Below are positions 14,113 through 22,645 of a DNA stretch of 42,341 bases, in pieces. The position numbers and the translations under genes are program-made. Each line of letters begins with the position of its first letter. Position 1 is the stretch's first letter. The notes beneath the pieces were generated by a model. It worked only from the letters and a program-made list of their open reading frames with translations. It had not been told where the DNA came from and searched no databases. This DNA is from Anaerolineae bacterium (lineage in GTDB: Bacteria > Chloroflexota > Anaerolineae > Aggregatilineales > Phototrophicaceae), in the NCBI GenBank assembly GCA_025454525.1, contig JALOOG010000023.1:1-42341 (forward strand), in the 5' to 3' direction.

Positions 14113-16239
14113 TTATGGTTTTTGTAGGACAAATACCGAATTTCCGGCGATCGCATAAAGAATCCCGCGCCCTTGACCGGGATCGACGGCCACCCCTGAT
14201 AGCGTTGAAAAGCGATCCTCGTCAAAGATCCGGTAGCTTGCCCGAAACGTGCCGGATAAACTCACCTCGTAGATCGTGCGTGTCTCGCGATTGATGATAT
14301 ACAATGCCAAGCCGATCGGGTTCTCATCCAAGAACATCGCTTGCGCGGCGCTGATCTCTTGGCCGGGGGGAAGCCCACCATAGACAAATTCTTGACGCGC
14401 CCCGCTTAAATAACGCAATACGGTGCCGTCATTTAACAGCACATGCACAACCCCCTGTTCATTGATCGCAAAATCCACCGCGTTCCCAATGCTAGAGAGG
14501 TTTTGACCGGTAAAATATTCACGGCCAGCACTGGCATACGTCCCCGCAGTTCGATCATACCGCCAGATCTGATTTTCTGCTGGATCAAGGATATACAAGC
14601 GATCATCGCTGCCCCAAGTGGTGATGGCGATCGGGTTGCCCCACAATTCTTCGCCTAACAAGGCTTGAGCGCGACAATTTTGGGTGAGGCGACTTGGACA
14701 TTCGATCAACACACCATTCCGATCTAAGGCGTAGATCGAGTCGTTGACTTGCGAAAAGGTGATGTCGATGATCTCGCTGATCTGAAAGCCGTCTAAAGTT
14801 GCCCCCCGTCGCATACTCACAATCGGATTAGGCAAGCGAGAATATGATTGCCCATTGGCGGCCAAAATCGCCTGATACACTTGGCTATTCGTGCCGTCCA
14901 ATAAGTATAGATCTAACCCGCGCAAAACGATCCGTTTGAGCGATGCACCGGGAATCGGATCAAGCTGAATGGGCGTGACGCGAGTCACAATATTGATCTG
15001 ATCGATCACCCCTTGTCCCTCAAGGATCAAGGCGGTGATCGTGGCATCTCCGGGTCGCAAGGTCTCGCAACGGCGGGCAGCCTCCATGACCGCATCCCAA
15101 GTGGAGAGCCGTCCGCCGGGGTTACTGGAGGGAATCCCACGGGCTGTCTCTGCAACGCGGTTTAGCTCTTGCATACACTGTTCATAAGCGCTATCCCCTG
15201 TGCTAGAGACCCATAACGTTACAACCAGTGAGACGATGATGATCGGGATCAAGATCACGACTCCGGTAGCGATTGGGAGTGTGTACCAACGGCGGCCTCC
15301 TCCCTCTGGTTTGCCAAAGTAATATTCAATGGTTTGGTTGATGAACTTCATGCTTCTAGCCCCTTGCCGGGCGACGAAACTAAGTCCCCGTTGAATCTCT
15401 GCAATCAGACGATCCCCAGTTGTACCGAATAAACGCCGTAGGGGATTCGGGCGTTTCGCCGTGTTTTTGGTGCGTTCTTTGGCTACTGCGGCGCGCACCG
15501 CCTCGGCGATTGCGGCCGAAGATTCCCCTTGAGGCACTGGAATCGGTGCGGGGGCTTCGGGTGGGACAAATTCGATCACGGCAAGGTTGAGTTGCAAACG
15601 AGCCAATTCTTTGAAAGCGACTAAGACAAGCGCGATGTCCTCATGCGACAAGGCTTCGGTGATCTGTTCAAGGGTAAATTGGGCGACATTGGTGTCTACC
15701 AAGACCAAGCGCGTCCCGTTGTCTACGCGATGGCGTGTTAACTTGACCTCTGGGGTCGGTTTGGCCCCTAACGGTACACCGGACAAGCGCTCCGGATGAC
15801 TTAGATCGTCTGGTAACGTTTGAAGCTTGCCGTCATGTCGCAAGATGGCCGCATTTGACCCTACACGCCCGATGATCAAATCTGGCCCGCGCAAAACAGC
15901 ACAGATCACACTCGCTTCATAGGGGCGTTGTTTTTCTTTTTGGTTGTGATCAAACAAGTTCCCGTTGATATGATTTAACATATCCCGAAGTCCGGCGGTC
16001 ACGCTGCCGGTGCTGTTGAAGTAGCGTTCGGCACTCAATTGGGCCAACTGCTCATAAAAGGCGGTTGGCGCAACCGCTTCACCCGACGGTAAGATCAACG
16101 CAAAAAACGTATCGGTTTCGCGTCCACGGGCGGATTTCGTGGGGGCCACTTCTACTAACAGCCCCGGCGGGGCCATGTTGATGGCACGTCCACTCACGAT
16201 ATAGAGATGACCGACTAGGGCCTCAAAATCAAAAGGCAT
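14113..16239 (-). CDS. PP2C-like domain, membrane segment and NHL-type beta-propeller protein
   Basis: 708 residues. Residues 1-225 resemble a PP2C phosphatase fold (ASVICAVLRGPDLIIGRVGSNAAILRHDG), but the usual GDS metal motif reads GSN (127-129), so catalysis is doubtful. A basic linker leads to one membrane helix (about 322-345), then an extracytoplasmic part with repeated short beta units of propeller type (ILDPAENQIWRYD, VLLNDGTVLRYLSG) ending LYAIAGNSVFVLQ. The cytoplasmic pseudo-phosphatase and outer sensor-like propeller suggest signalling. Its ATG overlaps the stop of the receiver gene (TAATG), so the two are translationally coupled. Confidence 0.65.
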   Translation of the reverse strand: MPFDFEALVGHLYIVSGRAINMAPPGLLVEVAPTKSARGRETDTFFALILPSGEAVAPTAFYEQLAQLSAERYFNSTGSVTAGLRDMLNHINGNLFDHNQKEKQRPYEASVICAVLRGPDLIIGRVGSNAAILRHDGKLQTLPDDLSHPERLSGVPLGAKPTPEVKLTRHRVDNGTRLVLVDTNVAQFTLEQITEALSHEDIALVLVAFKELARLQLNLAVIEFVPPEAPAPIPVPQGESSAAIAEAVRAAVAKERTKNTAKRPNPLRRLFGTTGDRLIAEIQRGLSFVARQGARSMKFINQTIEYYFGKPEGGGRRWYTLPIATGVVILIPIIIVSLVVTLWVSSTGDSAYEQCMQELNRVAETARGIPSSNPGGRLSTWDAVMEAARRCETLRPGDATITALILEGQGVIDQINIVTRVTPIQLDPIPGASLKRIVLRGLDLYLLDGTNSQVYQAILAANGQSYSRLPNPIVSMRRGATLDGFQISEIIDITFSQVNDSIYALDRNGVLIECPSRLTQNCRAQALLGEELWGNPIAITTWGSDDRLYILDPAENQIWRYDRTAGTYASAGREYFTGQNLSSIGNAVDFAINEQGVVHVLLNDGTVLRYLSGARQEFVYGGLPPGQEISAAQAMFLDENPIGLALYIINRETRTIYEVSLSGTFRASYRIFDEDRFSTLSGVAVDPGQGRGILYAIAGNSVFVLQKP

Positions 16240-16598
16240 TACCCACCCTGAAGGACTTGCGTCGCAAGTTCACGGATCTCTGTGGGACGAATGGGTTTTA
16301 GGATAAATTTCACCCGCAAATTTGGCTGTTGCATTCGCTCAAATTGTTTGTTTGAGCTGACAATCACCGTCAATGCGGTTTGTAAACGTGGTTCTGCCGC
16401 AATGTAATTCAATACGATTACCCCATTGACATTCGGAAGCAGCATATCCAGAAAAATAATATCTGGGGTATTCTTCTCAAGAAACGCTAACGCCTCAGCA
16501 CCGTCTATGGCTTCAACCACTTGAAAACCTAACGGTTCTAAGACACGTTGATAAATTACACGCAGACTCGCATCATCTTCCACCACTAGCGCCAACAT
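16239..16598 (-). CDS. Stand-alone response-regulator receiver domain
   Basis: 119 residues forming just a CheY-like receiver: acidic pocket EDD (7-9), phosphoacceptor Asp51 in FLDMLLP, and Lys101 in ILKPIR. There is no output domain, so it must act by protein contact. The 1-base TAATG overlap with the PP2C-like membrane protein points to that protein as its partner. Upstream (16599-16792) is non-coding and leads into element copy B, which is transcribed in the same direction. A dedicated histidine kinase is not adjacent; the kinase at 18.5 kb has its own NarL-type partner. Confidence 0.9.
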   Translation of the reverse strand: MLALVVEDDASLRVIYQRVLEPLGFQVVEAIDGAEALAFLEKNTPDIIFLDMLLPNVNGVIVLNYIAAEPRLQTALTVIVSSNKQFERMQQPNLRVKFILKPIRPTEIRELATQVLQGG

Positions 16599-16792
16599 GC
16601 AGTCTACAATTCACCTTACACCTTATTTAACAGTTCAACAAGAGAGTGTACTATAAGCGTCACGGTGCGACAAGTTATTGTCGAAAGCTTCAAATTAAAC
16701 AATCATTTTAAAACGAACGCGATCATCCGGTTGGCCATTTACGGCGGCGGTAGGAAGGAAAAATTTTTCGGCAGCATCAGCGTCATTAAAAT

Positions 16793-16982
16793 CGTTAGAT
16801 TTAAAAATTCACACGCTTGAAAAAGATCTCCATGATCATGCGCTCCGTTCGTGATCGAATAACGATAGGGTCATCATAGCACAGATGAGCGAAAAAGTCG
16901 TACCATTTGTCCACTTTTGCGTTAGAAGATTCAAATTGATGTGGAAATTGCATAGGTAGGGGAAAGCTTCTGGTAAAGCTTT
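16793..16982 (-). repeat. 190-nt duplicated intergenic element, copy B
   Basis: Reverse complement of copy A (5466-5655), 181 of 190 identical, no gaps. Copy B has a good extended -10 (TGCTATGAT, plus-strand 16873-16881) where copy A has TACTAAGAT, so only B seems well placed for transcription. It points toward the receiver/PP2C operon about 195 bases downstream. Confidence 0.8.
16801..16839 (-). CDS. 12-codon ORF in element copy B
   Basis: Minus-strand ATG at 16839 after CGGAGCGC reads MIMEIFFKRVNF and stops at 16801-16803. It corresponds to the ORF at 5609-5647. It would be expressed from the extended -10 at 16873-16881. Leader peptide, small membrane-active peptide or gene relic are all possible. 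Confidence 0.3.
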   Translation of the reverse strand: MIMEIFFKRVNF

Positions 16983-17001
16983 AAACCCCAGAATTAACCT
17001 T

Positions 17002-17117
17002 AGGAAAGTTTCTTGCTGACGACCCCACCCTAGCCCTCACCCATACATTGGGAGGGAACTGGTGTGCGTGGCATGGGCTGATCCGTCTGCATGGGTGGGG
17101 TGTTTTTCTGAGGTTAC
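17002..17117 (+). repeat. CCCCACCCTAGCCCTC intergenic repeat, copy beside element B
   Basis: It aligns to 17440-17556 across its length (AGGAAAGTTT..TTGC, CCCCACCyTAGCCCTC, a hairpin CCCTcaCCCA/TGGGagGGG, GGAACTGG, CATGGGTGG, TTTCTGAG). The pair lies in direct orientation on either side of tRNA-Arg. Such CCC-rich palindromic repeats are common between genes in filamentous Chloroflexota. Confidence 0.7.
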
Positions 17118-17182
17118 TTGTGTGATATCATTTGTAAAATATGGAGTTCGGGTGAATACGATGACACGTTGAAAAATTGCTC

Positions 17183-17211
17183 TTGACCGTGATTGATAGT
17201 CATGCTATGAT
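17183..17211 (+). promoter_or_regulatory. Promoter of tRNA-Arg
   Basis: TTGACC, exactly 17 bases, TATGAT, with TG one base before the hexamer. Predicted start near 17218, 13 bases ahead of the mature tRNA. This is the cleanest promoter of the window. Confidence 0.8.
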
Positions 17212-17230
17212 GACAACAGTTCATCAACAA

Positions 17231-17304
17231 GTGCCTGTAGCTCAGCGGATTAGAGCGTTTGTCTACGGAACAAAAGGTCAGGGGTTCGAATCCCTTCAGG
17301 CACG
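17231..17304 (+). tRNA. tRNA-Arg (anticodon ACG)
   Basis: All arms fold: acceptor GTGCCTG with CAGGCAC (7 bp), T8-A9, D stem GCTC/GAGC with an AGCGGATTA loop, anticodon stem TTTGT/ACAAA with loop CTACGGA (anticodon ACG, read CGN through inosine), T stem AGGGG/CCCTT with loop TTCGAAT, discriminator G. CCA is not encoded. It is transcribed alone from the promoter at 17183-17211 and is flanked by two direct copies of the GC-rich repeat. No attachment-site duplication or integrase is present. Confidence 0.97.
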
Positions 17305-17863
17305 ATAAGTTTCTCCAGATAAGCAATAAACACCCTTAACCCCCAAAATTTGTATCGCTTTACCCTCTGATATAGATCATAAATCGTTTAGCTATATGAT
17401 TTAAACTTGATCTCATCCCCTTACATTAGAAGTAGATACAGGAAAGTTTTTTGCGTATAACCCCACCTTAGCCCTCTCCATATATAGGGTTGGAACTGGC
17501 TTGGGTAAACTGGTTTCAGTCGTCTCCATGGGTGGAATATGTTTCTGAGATTATTGCGATTGATTGATGGATTGATGGATTAGCTCCCGACGTTGTTCGG
17601 GTTGATTAGATTCCAGATCTTTGATCTACTTGTAGACTCGTTGCGGATTACTGACAAGCACGGATAGAATTGATATTAGAGGGTTGGGCTAAAGATGAGT
17701 CGATCGTGTTTTTCTCTCTGAAAATTCAAGCTATTATAAATTGCCAGAAAATTCGACACATCATGCGACTTGAAGTTGCAAAAGCCATGGGCATCTCTAC
17801 CCACACGATACGAGGAGATCTGCGGTGTTTTAAACTGACTAAGAGCGATGAAAGCGAGTCAAC
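17305..17863. other. 559-base gene-poor stretch after the tRNA
   Basis: It holds the third GC-rich repeat (17440-17556), a short tandem GATTGATG array (about 17558-17582), and a possible helix-turn-helix gene remnant (17763-17867). The promoter of the two-component system should also be here, but I could not identify it. Confidence 0.5.
17440..17556 (+). repeat. CCCCACCTTAGCCCTC intergenic repeat, third copy
   Basis: Direct repeat of 17002-17117 with scattered substitutions, about 435 bases further on. The 190-nt element is not attached to this copy. Confidence 0.65.
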
Positions 17864-17867
17864 ATGA
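17763..17867 (+). pseudogene. Possible remnant of a helix-turn-helix regulator
   Basis: The frame reads MRLEVAKAMGISTHTIRG and ends 16 codons later at TGA, overlapping the ATG of the response regulator (ATGATGA). VAKAMGISTHTIRGDL fits a helix-turn-helix (DeoR or sigma-70 region 4 style). The frame is open further upstream to a TTG at 17670, but that part resembles nothing. Too short for a working regulator; a decayed gene or a chance ORF. Confidence 0.25.
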
Positions 17868-18505
17868 TGATACGGATCTTGATAGCGGATGATCATGCGG
17901 TGGTGAGGCAAGGGTTACGGATGTTCTTGGGTCTCGATCCCGATTTAGAGGTGATCGCCGAAGCGACGGACGGTAAACACGCGCTTCAATTGGCTCATCA
18001 GCTCTTGCCGGATGTGGTGTTAATGGATCTGTTGATGCCGGGGATGGGCGGGATCGAAGCAACGGCGGCGATTCGGCAACAATTACCGGAAGTGGAAGTG
18101 ATCGCTTTGACCAGTGTGCTAGAGGACAATTCAGTGGTCGGGGCAATCCGGGCGGGGGCGATCGGGTATTTGTTAAAAGACACGGAAGCGGATGAACTGA
18201 TCCGGGCGATCAAAGCGGCGGCGGCGGGTCAAGTGCAGTTGTCACCGAAAGCGGCGGCGCGGTTGATGAATGAGGTGCGCGCACCTGAAAGTCCAGAGAG
18301 CTTGACAGAACGCGAAACGGAAGTATTGCGCTTGTTAGCATTGGGACAATCGAACAAAGAGATCGCACAAACCTTGACGATTGGCGAAAAAACCGTAAAA
18401 ACGCATGTGAGCAATATCTTGAGTAAATTAAACGTAAATAGTCGGACGCAAGCGGCATTATACGCGGTGCGGATCGGCTTGATTGATCAGGCGCAGATGG
18501 GCTAA
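17864..18505 (+). CDS. NarL/LuxR-family response regulator
   Basis: 213 residues with a receiver domain (acidic ADD 8-10, phosphoacceptor Asp55 in LMDLLMPG, Lys105 in YLLKD) and a C-terminal LuxR helix-turn-helix (LTERETEVLRLLALGQSNKEIA, then KTVKTHVSNILSKL). It binds DNA as a phosphorylated dimer. Resemblance is to the LiaR/DegU type. Its stop overlaps the ATG of the kinase gene by one base (TAATG), so they form a coupled two-component pair. Target genes are unknown. Confidence 0.95.
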   Translation: MMIRILIADDHAVVRQGLRMFLGLDPDLEVIAEATDGKHALQLAHQLLPDVVLMDLLMPGMGGIEATAAIRQQLPEVEVIALTSVLEDNSVVGAIRAGAIGYLLKDTEADELIRAIKAAAAGQVQLSPKAAARLMNEVRAPESPESLTERETEVLRLLALGQSNKEIAQTLTIGEKTVKTHVSNILSKLNVNSRTQAALYAVRIGLIDQAQMG

Positions 18506-20721
18506 TGTCCTCCACGGGGATCTACAAAGCAGAGATCAACATCCTCTATATCGCGTCGCATAAGTTGACGCAAGCGTTTAATCCGTTTGATCAATTGGAC
18601 GCGGTAAGCGATTACGCACGGAGCAATGGGGCGGAGTGGGGGATCTTATTCTACTTTAACGAGAGCCTGACAGAGCAGGAAGTGGTGGCAGAGTGGGCTA
18701 AAAGCACACCCTTAGGGATCGGATCGCGTTTTCCGACCTCGCTGATGTATTTCGCGAGATGCTGTTTTGATCCTCCGGAACATCCGACGTTAGTCACAGC
18801 GGTAGGGGATGATCCGCGCCTTGAGTCGGGGAGTCGGGCGTTTTTTGAACATTATGGGATGCAAAGTTGTGCGGTGTTGCCACTGTATAACAAAGGGCGT
18901 TGGATCGGGGTGTTGATGTTCGCATGGACGCAACCGCAAACTTTTGATGAACGTTCGGAACGGATCTATACGGCTTTACAACAACAAGCGGCCCCGGTGA
19001 TCGACTCGGTGCGTTTGTTTGAACAGACCGAAAAGCGCGCCTTAGAATTGGAGATCGCTAAGGGCGAGATCGATATTTTGTATGAGGCTTCAAGCCGCTT
19101 AACGATCGCGGTGAATCCGACACAATTGTTAGCAGCGGTTAGCACTTATGCCCGCGATAATGGCGCGATCTGTGGTCAATTGTTTTATCTGCATCATGCG
19201 GATGAACCGAATGAATCAGCGGAATTGATGGCCGAATGGGTGAGTGGGAACAGTAATAGCAACCCGTTTGCCGAATCGACGCGGGATGAACCTCGATGGT
19301 ATACATTCGGTCAATTGGCGATGACTCCTGATCAACCGATCTTATTGACCGATCCGCACCTGTGGTTACAGCAACAGCAGGTGATGAGTGTGGCGGTGTT
19401 GCCATTGGGAACGCGGGGGCGGTGGATCGGATTTGTGATGTTTGGATGGGGATACAAATACCGTTTTACCGAACGGGATCAACGGATCTACACGTTGTTA
19501 CAACAGCAGGCCGCGCCGGTAGCGGATTCGATGCGCTTGTTTGAGCAGAATCGTGAACGGGCTATACGGGCGGAGCAGTTGGTCAAGATCAACGCGGCGT
19601 TGTCGCAGGTGATGACCGAGGTGGAGTTTTTAGCGGCGATCGCACCGTATGCGGAGTCGAAAGGGGCGCGGCAGATTCGCTTATATTATCAGGAGGATCG
19701 GGGCGGATGGAAGGCGATCGCGGTGTGGGTGAATGGTGAGGCCGCGCCGTATGATCCCACGTTGCATGGGGTGATGATCCTTGAAGAAAATGAAAGTGCT
19801 TATGGTCGTTTGTGGCATGACGATCCGGATCATGTATTGTTTATCGAAGATGTGTTAAATGATGCGCGGATCGCCGAATCAGAGCGGCAAAACATGGCGC
19901 AACAAGCGCAAGCGTTAGCCACGATCCCGCTGTTTAGCAGTGGGCGCTATCATGGCGTGATGCACCTGTTATGGGATGCCGCTCATCTGTTTAGCGATGA
20001 AGAAAAGTACATCTATGAAGCGCTGATGCGGACATTTTCGGCGGTGATCGCCACTCGGCGCGAATTTTTGGCCAAAGAAGAAGCGCGACGCGAAACCGAA
20101 CGGCGCGCCCGTGATCTGGCGGCGTTAGAAGAACGCACGCGCTTAGCACGAGAACTCCATGACTCGGTTTCACAGGCGTTGTATGGGATCGGCTTAGGAG
20201 CGCGCACGGCTAAGGCATTGATGACTCGTGATCCGTCGCGGTTGCAAGAACCATTAGATTACGTATTGTCGTTGGCTGAAGCGGGACTGACAGAGATGCG
20301 TGCGCTGATCTTTGAGTTGCGGCCGGAATCATTGGAACAAGAGGGCTTGATCAGTGTGTTAAGCAAACAAGCGGCCTCATTAGAAACGCGGCATGGGATC
20401 AAAGTACAAACCTCATTCGGTGAAGAACCCGCGCTTTCGATGGGTGTGAAGGAAAGTGTCTATCGGATTGCCCGTGAGGCCTTGCATAACACGGTCAAAC
20501 ACGCCCAAGCGAGTGAGGTCAAATTGACGTTATTGCGTGAAGCGGGCGGTTATCGACTCGAAATTGTCGATAATGGCGGGGGATTCGATACACAGCGCGA
20601 TTTTCGCGGGCATTTGGGGCTAAAATCGATGGAAGAACGCACACGATCCTTAGGTGGGGTGCTGTCGATTGAGAGTGCGCCGGGAGTCGGGACGCGGATC
20701 GAGGTATGGATTCCGGGGTGA
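18505..20721 (+). CDS. Cytoplasmic triple-GAF histidine kinase (HisKA_3 / NarX-type)
   Basis: 738 residues without membrane segments. Three GAF sensor domains lie at about 5-175, 185-350 and 355-525; the first two are recent internal duplicates (both end QQQAAPV.DS.RLFEQ). A coiled coil leads to the HisKA_3 dimerisation box ALEERTRLARELHDSVSQAL with phosphoryl His552, and the HATPase_c domain shows EALHNTVKHA and the G1 box DNGGGFD. It autophosphorylates on an intracellular signal (GAF ligands may be cyclic nucleotides, haem, small molecules) and passes phosphate to the NarL regulator just upstream. Confidence 0.95.
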   Translation: MSSTGIYKAEINILYIASHKLTQAFNPFDQLDAVSDYARSNGAEWGILFYFNESLTEQEVVAEWAKSTPLGIGSRFPTSLMYFARCCFDPPEHPTLVTAVGDDPRLESGSRAFFEHYGMQSCAVLPLYNKGRWIGVLMFAWTQPQTFDERSERIYTALQQQAAPVIDSVRLFEQTEKRALELEIAKGEIDILYEASSRLTIAVNPTQLLAAVSTYARDNGAICGQLFYLHHADEPNESAELMAEWVSGNSNSNPFAESTRDEPRWYTFGQLAMTPDQPILLTDPHLWLQQQQVMSVAVLPLGTRGRWIGFVMFGWGYKYRFTERDQRIYTLLQQQAAPVADSMRLFEQNRERAIRAEQLVKINAALSQVMTEVEFLAAIAPYAESKGARQIRLYYQEDRGGWKAIAVWVNGEAAPYDPTLHGVMILEENESAYGRLWHDDPDHVLFIEDVLNDARIAESERQNMAQQAQALATIPLFSSGRYHGVMHLLWDAAHLFSDEEKYIYEALMRTFSAVIATRREFLAKEEARRETERRARDLAALEERTRLARELHDSVSQALYGIGLGARTAKALMTRDPSRLQEPLDYVLSLAEAGLTEMRALIFELRPESLEQEGLISVLSKQAASLETRHGIKVQTSFGEEPALSMGVKESVYRIAREALHNTVKHAQASEVKLTLLREAGGYRLEIVDNGGGFDTQRDFRGHLGLKSMEERTRSLGGVLSIESAPGVGTRIEVWIPG

Positions 20722-20729
20722 ATACCTCG

Positions 20730-20757
20730 TCCCTTCCCCAAAAACACGGGGAAGGGA
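20730..20757. terminator. Bidirectional terminator between kinase and acyl-CoA dehydrogenase genes
   Basis: TCCCTTCCCC and GGGGAAGGGA pair in a perfect 10-bp stem with an 8-base A-rich loop, 9 bases past the kinase stop and 12 bases before the convergent gene's stop. Confidence 0.75.
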
Positions 20758-20769
20758 GTCTTAAATGCG

Positions 20770-21939
20770 TTAACGCACGGGATCTAAGATGCGTTGTTCT
20801 TCTAGCACGCGGCGGGCGATTACTAGGCGTTGGATCTCGCTGGTGCCTTCACCGATCGTCATCAAGCGTTGATCGCGATACATCCGCTCTACAGGATACT
20901 CACGGCTATAGCCGTAACTACCATGGATCTGAATCGCGTCATGGCACACTTTTTCGGCCACTTCACTGGCTTTCAGTTTAGCGATCGCGGCAGTTTTACC
21001 AAAATCGCGGCCCTGGTCTTTGAGCCATGAGGCCTTATACACCAAAGTACGGGCTGCTTCGATCTCCACGGCTGCATCCGCGATCATCCATTGGATCGCT
21101 TGTTTATTGGCGATCGGCTCACCGAAAGCGTGGCGTTCTTGGGCATAACGCACCATTTCTTCAAATGCGCCTTGTGCGAGTCCGACACTTAACGCGCCGA
21201 TGCTGATCCGTCCGGAGTCTAAGGTCTGCATGGTCTGATGGAAACCGCGGCCTTCTTCACCTAACAGGTTATCCAACGGTACACGCACGTTTTCAAAGGT
21301 GAGCATTTGCGTCGGAGAGCCTTTGAGTCCCATTTTTTTCTCCGGCGGATGAATGGTGAGGCCGGCGCGATCGGTTTCGACCAGAATATGGCTAAAACCA
21401 CGCGATCCCGCGTCCCGATCGGTGCGGAGTAGCACCACGATCACCGGGGCGTATTTTGGGTTGGTGATCCAGGCCTTTTGACCGTTGATCACCCATTCAT
21501 CCCCGTCACGATAGGCGTAGGTTTGCGCGCCATTGAGCAGATCGCTGCCCGCTTGCGGTTCCGTGAGGGCGAGTGCGCCTAGGTGTTCGCCGTCTAGAAG
21601 CAAGGGTAAAAATTTCGCCTTTTGGGCCTCGGTTCCCCAACGCACGATCGGGCCAACGCCGAGTCCATTGTGCGCGGAGATCGAGAGGGCGGTCGATCCA
21701 CACACACGGCCGAGTTCTTCAACGGCGATCGAGGCGCTGAGGGTGTCTAGGGCCGCACCGCCATATTGTTCTGGCACTTGTAGCGAGAGTAGGCCCAAGT
21801 CACGCATCTTTCGGATCGCTTCCCAACGGAGTTCACCGGTTTCATCGATCTGATGGGCGTAGGGTTTTAGCTCTGTCTCGCAAAAATCACGCCAGACGCG
21901 CTGAAAATCTTTTTGTTCAGGGTTTAAATCAAAATCCAT
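20770..21939 (-). CDS. Acyl-CoA dehydrogenase
   Basis: 389 residues, standard length for the short/medium-chain family. The FAD and substrate motifs are present: ALTEPQAGSD, WVINGQKAWITN, the helical C-terminal domain, YGYSREYPVERMYRD, and the catalytic base in IGEGTSEIQR. It oxidises acyl-CoA to trans-2-enoyl-CoA and hands electrons to electron-transfer flavoprotein in fatty or branched acid breakdown. The chain length preference is unclear. Start ATG 21939 has AGAGGATAG upstream. It is divergent from the TPR gene across a 104-base gap containing a 16-bp perfect palindrome, a likely operator. Confidence 0.95.
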   Translation of the reverse strand: MDFDLNPEQKDFQRVWRDFCETELKPYAHQIDETGELRWEAIRKMRDLGLLSLQVPEQYGGAALDTLSASIAVEELGRVCGSTALSISAHNGLGVGPIVRWGTEAQKAKFLPLLLDGEHLGALALTEPQAGSDLLNGAQTYAYRDGDEWVINGQKAWITNPKYAPVIVVLLRTDRDAGSRGFSHILVETDRAGLTIHPPEKKMGLKGSPTQMLTFENVRVPLDNLLGEEGRGFHQTMQTLDSGRISIGALSVGLAQGAFEEMVRYAQERHAFGEPIANKQAIQWMIADAAVEIEAARTLVYKASWLKDQGRDFGKTAAIAKLKASEVAEKVCHDAIQIHGSYGYSREYPVERMYRDQRLMTIGEGTSEIQRLVIARRVLEEQRILDPVR

Positions 21940-21970
21940 TTCTATCCTCTTTAAACTTGGGTGATGTTAA

Positions 21971-21986
21971 TCGAATCGCGATTCGA
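21971..21986. promoter_or_regulatory. 16-bp perfect palindrome, putative operator
   Basis: TCGAATCGCGATTCGA reads the same on both strands and sits in the middle of the divergent acyl-CoA dehydrogenase / TPR gap. It overlaps or abuts the -35 region of the rightward promoter (TATACT at 22002-22007 by position within TGTACTATACTG). It has the size and symmetry of a TetR-type site; the regulator is not in the window. Confidence 0.55.
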
Positions 21987-22043
21987 CATTGGATAAATTG
22001 TACTATACTGTAGTGAAGAAACGGTACTCTGGGATCAAGCGGT

Positions 22044-22577
22044 ATGTCACGGTTGACACAACAATTAGGTTTAACCCGCGTAGAAGCGGATGAACACTAT
22101 CAAAAAGCGCTTATCGCCTATGAAAAACGCCAATTTGATGAGGCGATCAAACAATTAACGATTGCAATTCAGGCCTTGCCGAAACACCCAGAATATTATG
22201 CGGCGCGGGGTTTGATCTACTTAGAGGACGGTGTAGAAGATCGCGCCCGGACAGACTTTGAACACGCGCTCAAGCTATTCCCGTATGAAATGTTGGCACA
22301 TTATGGTCTTGGCATGATCGCGTATCGGGCGAAAGCATGGGATGAGGCCCAACAACACTTCACTCAAGCCTATTATGCCAACCCAAAACGCGGCGAAACT
22401 GTGTATTATTTGGGCATGGTGCATCATCGCAAAGGGGAACATGCGGTCGCCGCCCAAGTGATGAAAAAGGCGCAAGAGTTGTTTGAGGTCAGTAACGATC
22501 GGCGCAAAGGGGATGCGGCCAAGTGGATCAAAACGTTGGAAAAGCTGGCAACTCCCCCATTACCCGATAAAACTTAG
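22044..22577 (+). CDS. TPR-repeat protein
   Basis: 177 residues, nearly all tetratricopeptide repeats: about four units between residues 15 and 150 with the usual pattern (FDEAIKQLTIAIQALPKHPEYYAARG, then ARTDFEHALKLFPYEMLAHYGLG, then WDEAQQHFTQAYYANPKRG, then HAVAAQVMKKAQ). TPRs hold other proteins; no catalytic part or signal peptide is present. The partner is unknown. It starts at ATG 22044 and is divergent from the acyl-CoA dehydrogenase. Confidence 0.85.
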   Translation: MSRLTQQLGLTRVEADEHYQKALIAYEKRQFDEAIKQLTIAIQALPKHPEYYAARGLIYLEDGVEDRARTDFEHALKLFPYEMLAHYGLGMIAYRAKAWDEAQQHFTQAYYANPKRGETVYYLGMVHHRKGEHAVAAQVMKKAQELFEVSNDRRKGDAAKWIKTLEKLATPPLPDKT

Positions 22578-22636
22578 CGATACGTTGAGATTTTTGATGA
22601 GTGTTCTCCATAGATCACTGTCCATACAGAGAAGTG

Positions 22637-22645
22637 TGGTATAAT
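22637..22645 (+). promoter_or_regulatory. Extended -10 promoter of RNase J gene
   Basis: TGGTATAAT has a consensus -10 and the TG extension. No good -35 is seen, as expected for extended -10 promoters. The transcript leader would be about 150 bases. Confidence 0.65.

Larger units (their letters stand above)
16599..17230. other. 632-base gene-poor stretch with repeats
   Basis: It holds the leader of the receiver gene, element copy B (16793-16982), a GC-rich repeat copy (17002-17117) and the tRNA-Arg promoter (17183-17211). No protein gene is visible apart from the 12-codon frame. Confidence 0.6.

Noticed and set aside
17002-17556. Direct repeats around tRNA-Arg considered as attachment sites or a CRISPR-like array
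   Set aside because: There are only two copies here, widely spaced, with scattered substitutions; no integrase, cas gene or tRNA-end duplication. They belong to an intergenic repeat family.
17560-17690. Minus-strand reading resembling a coding remnant (IKDLESNQPEQRRELI with an upstream in-frame stop)
   Set aside because: Too short, interrupted by TAG and without recognisable homology; kept only as an oddity of the intergenic stretch.
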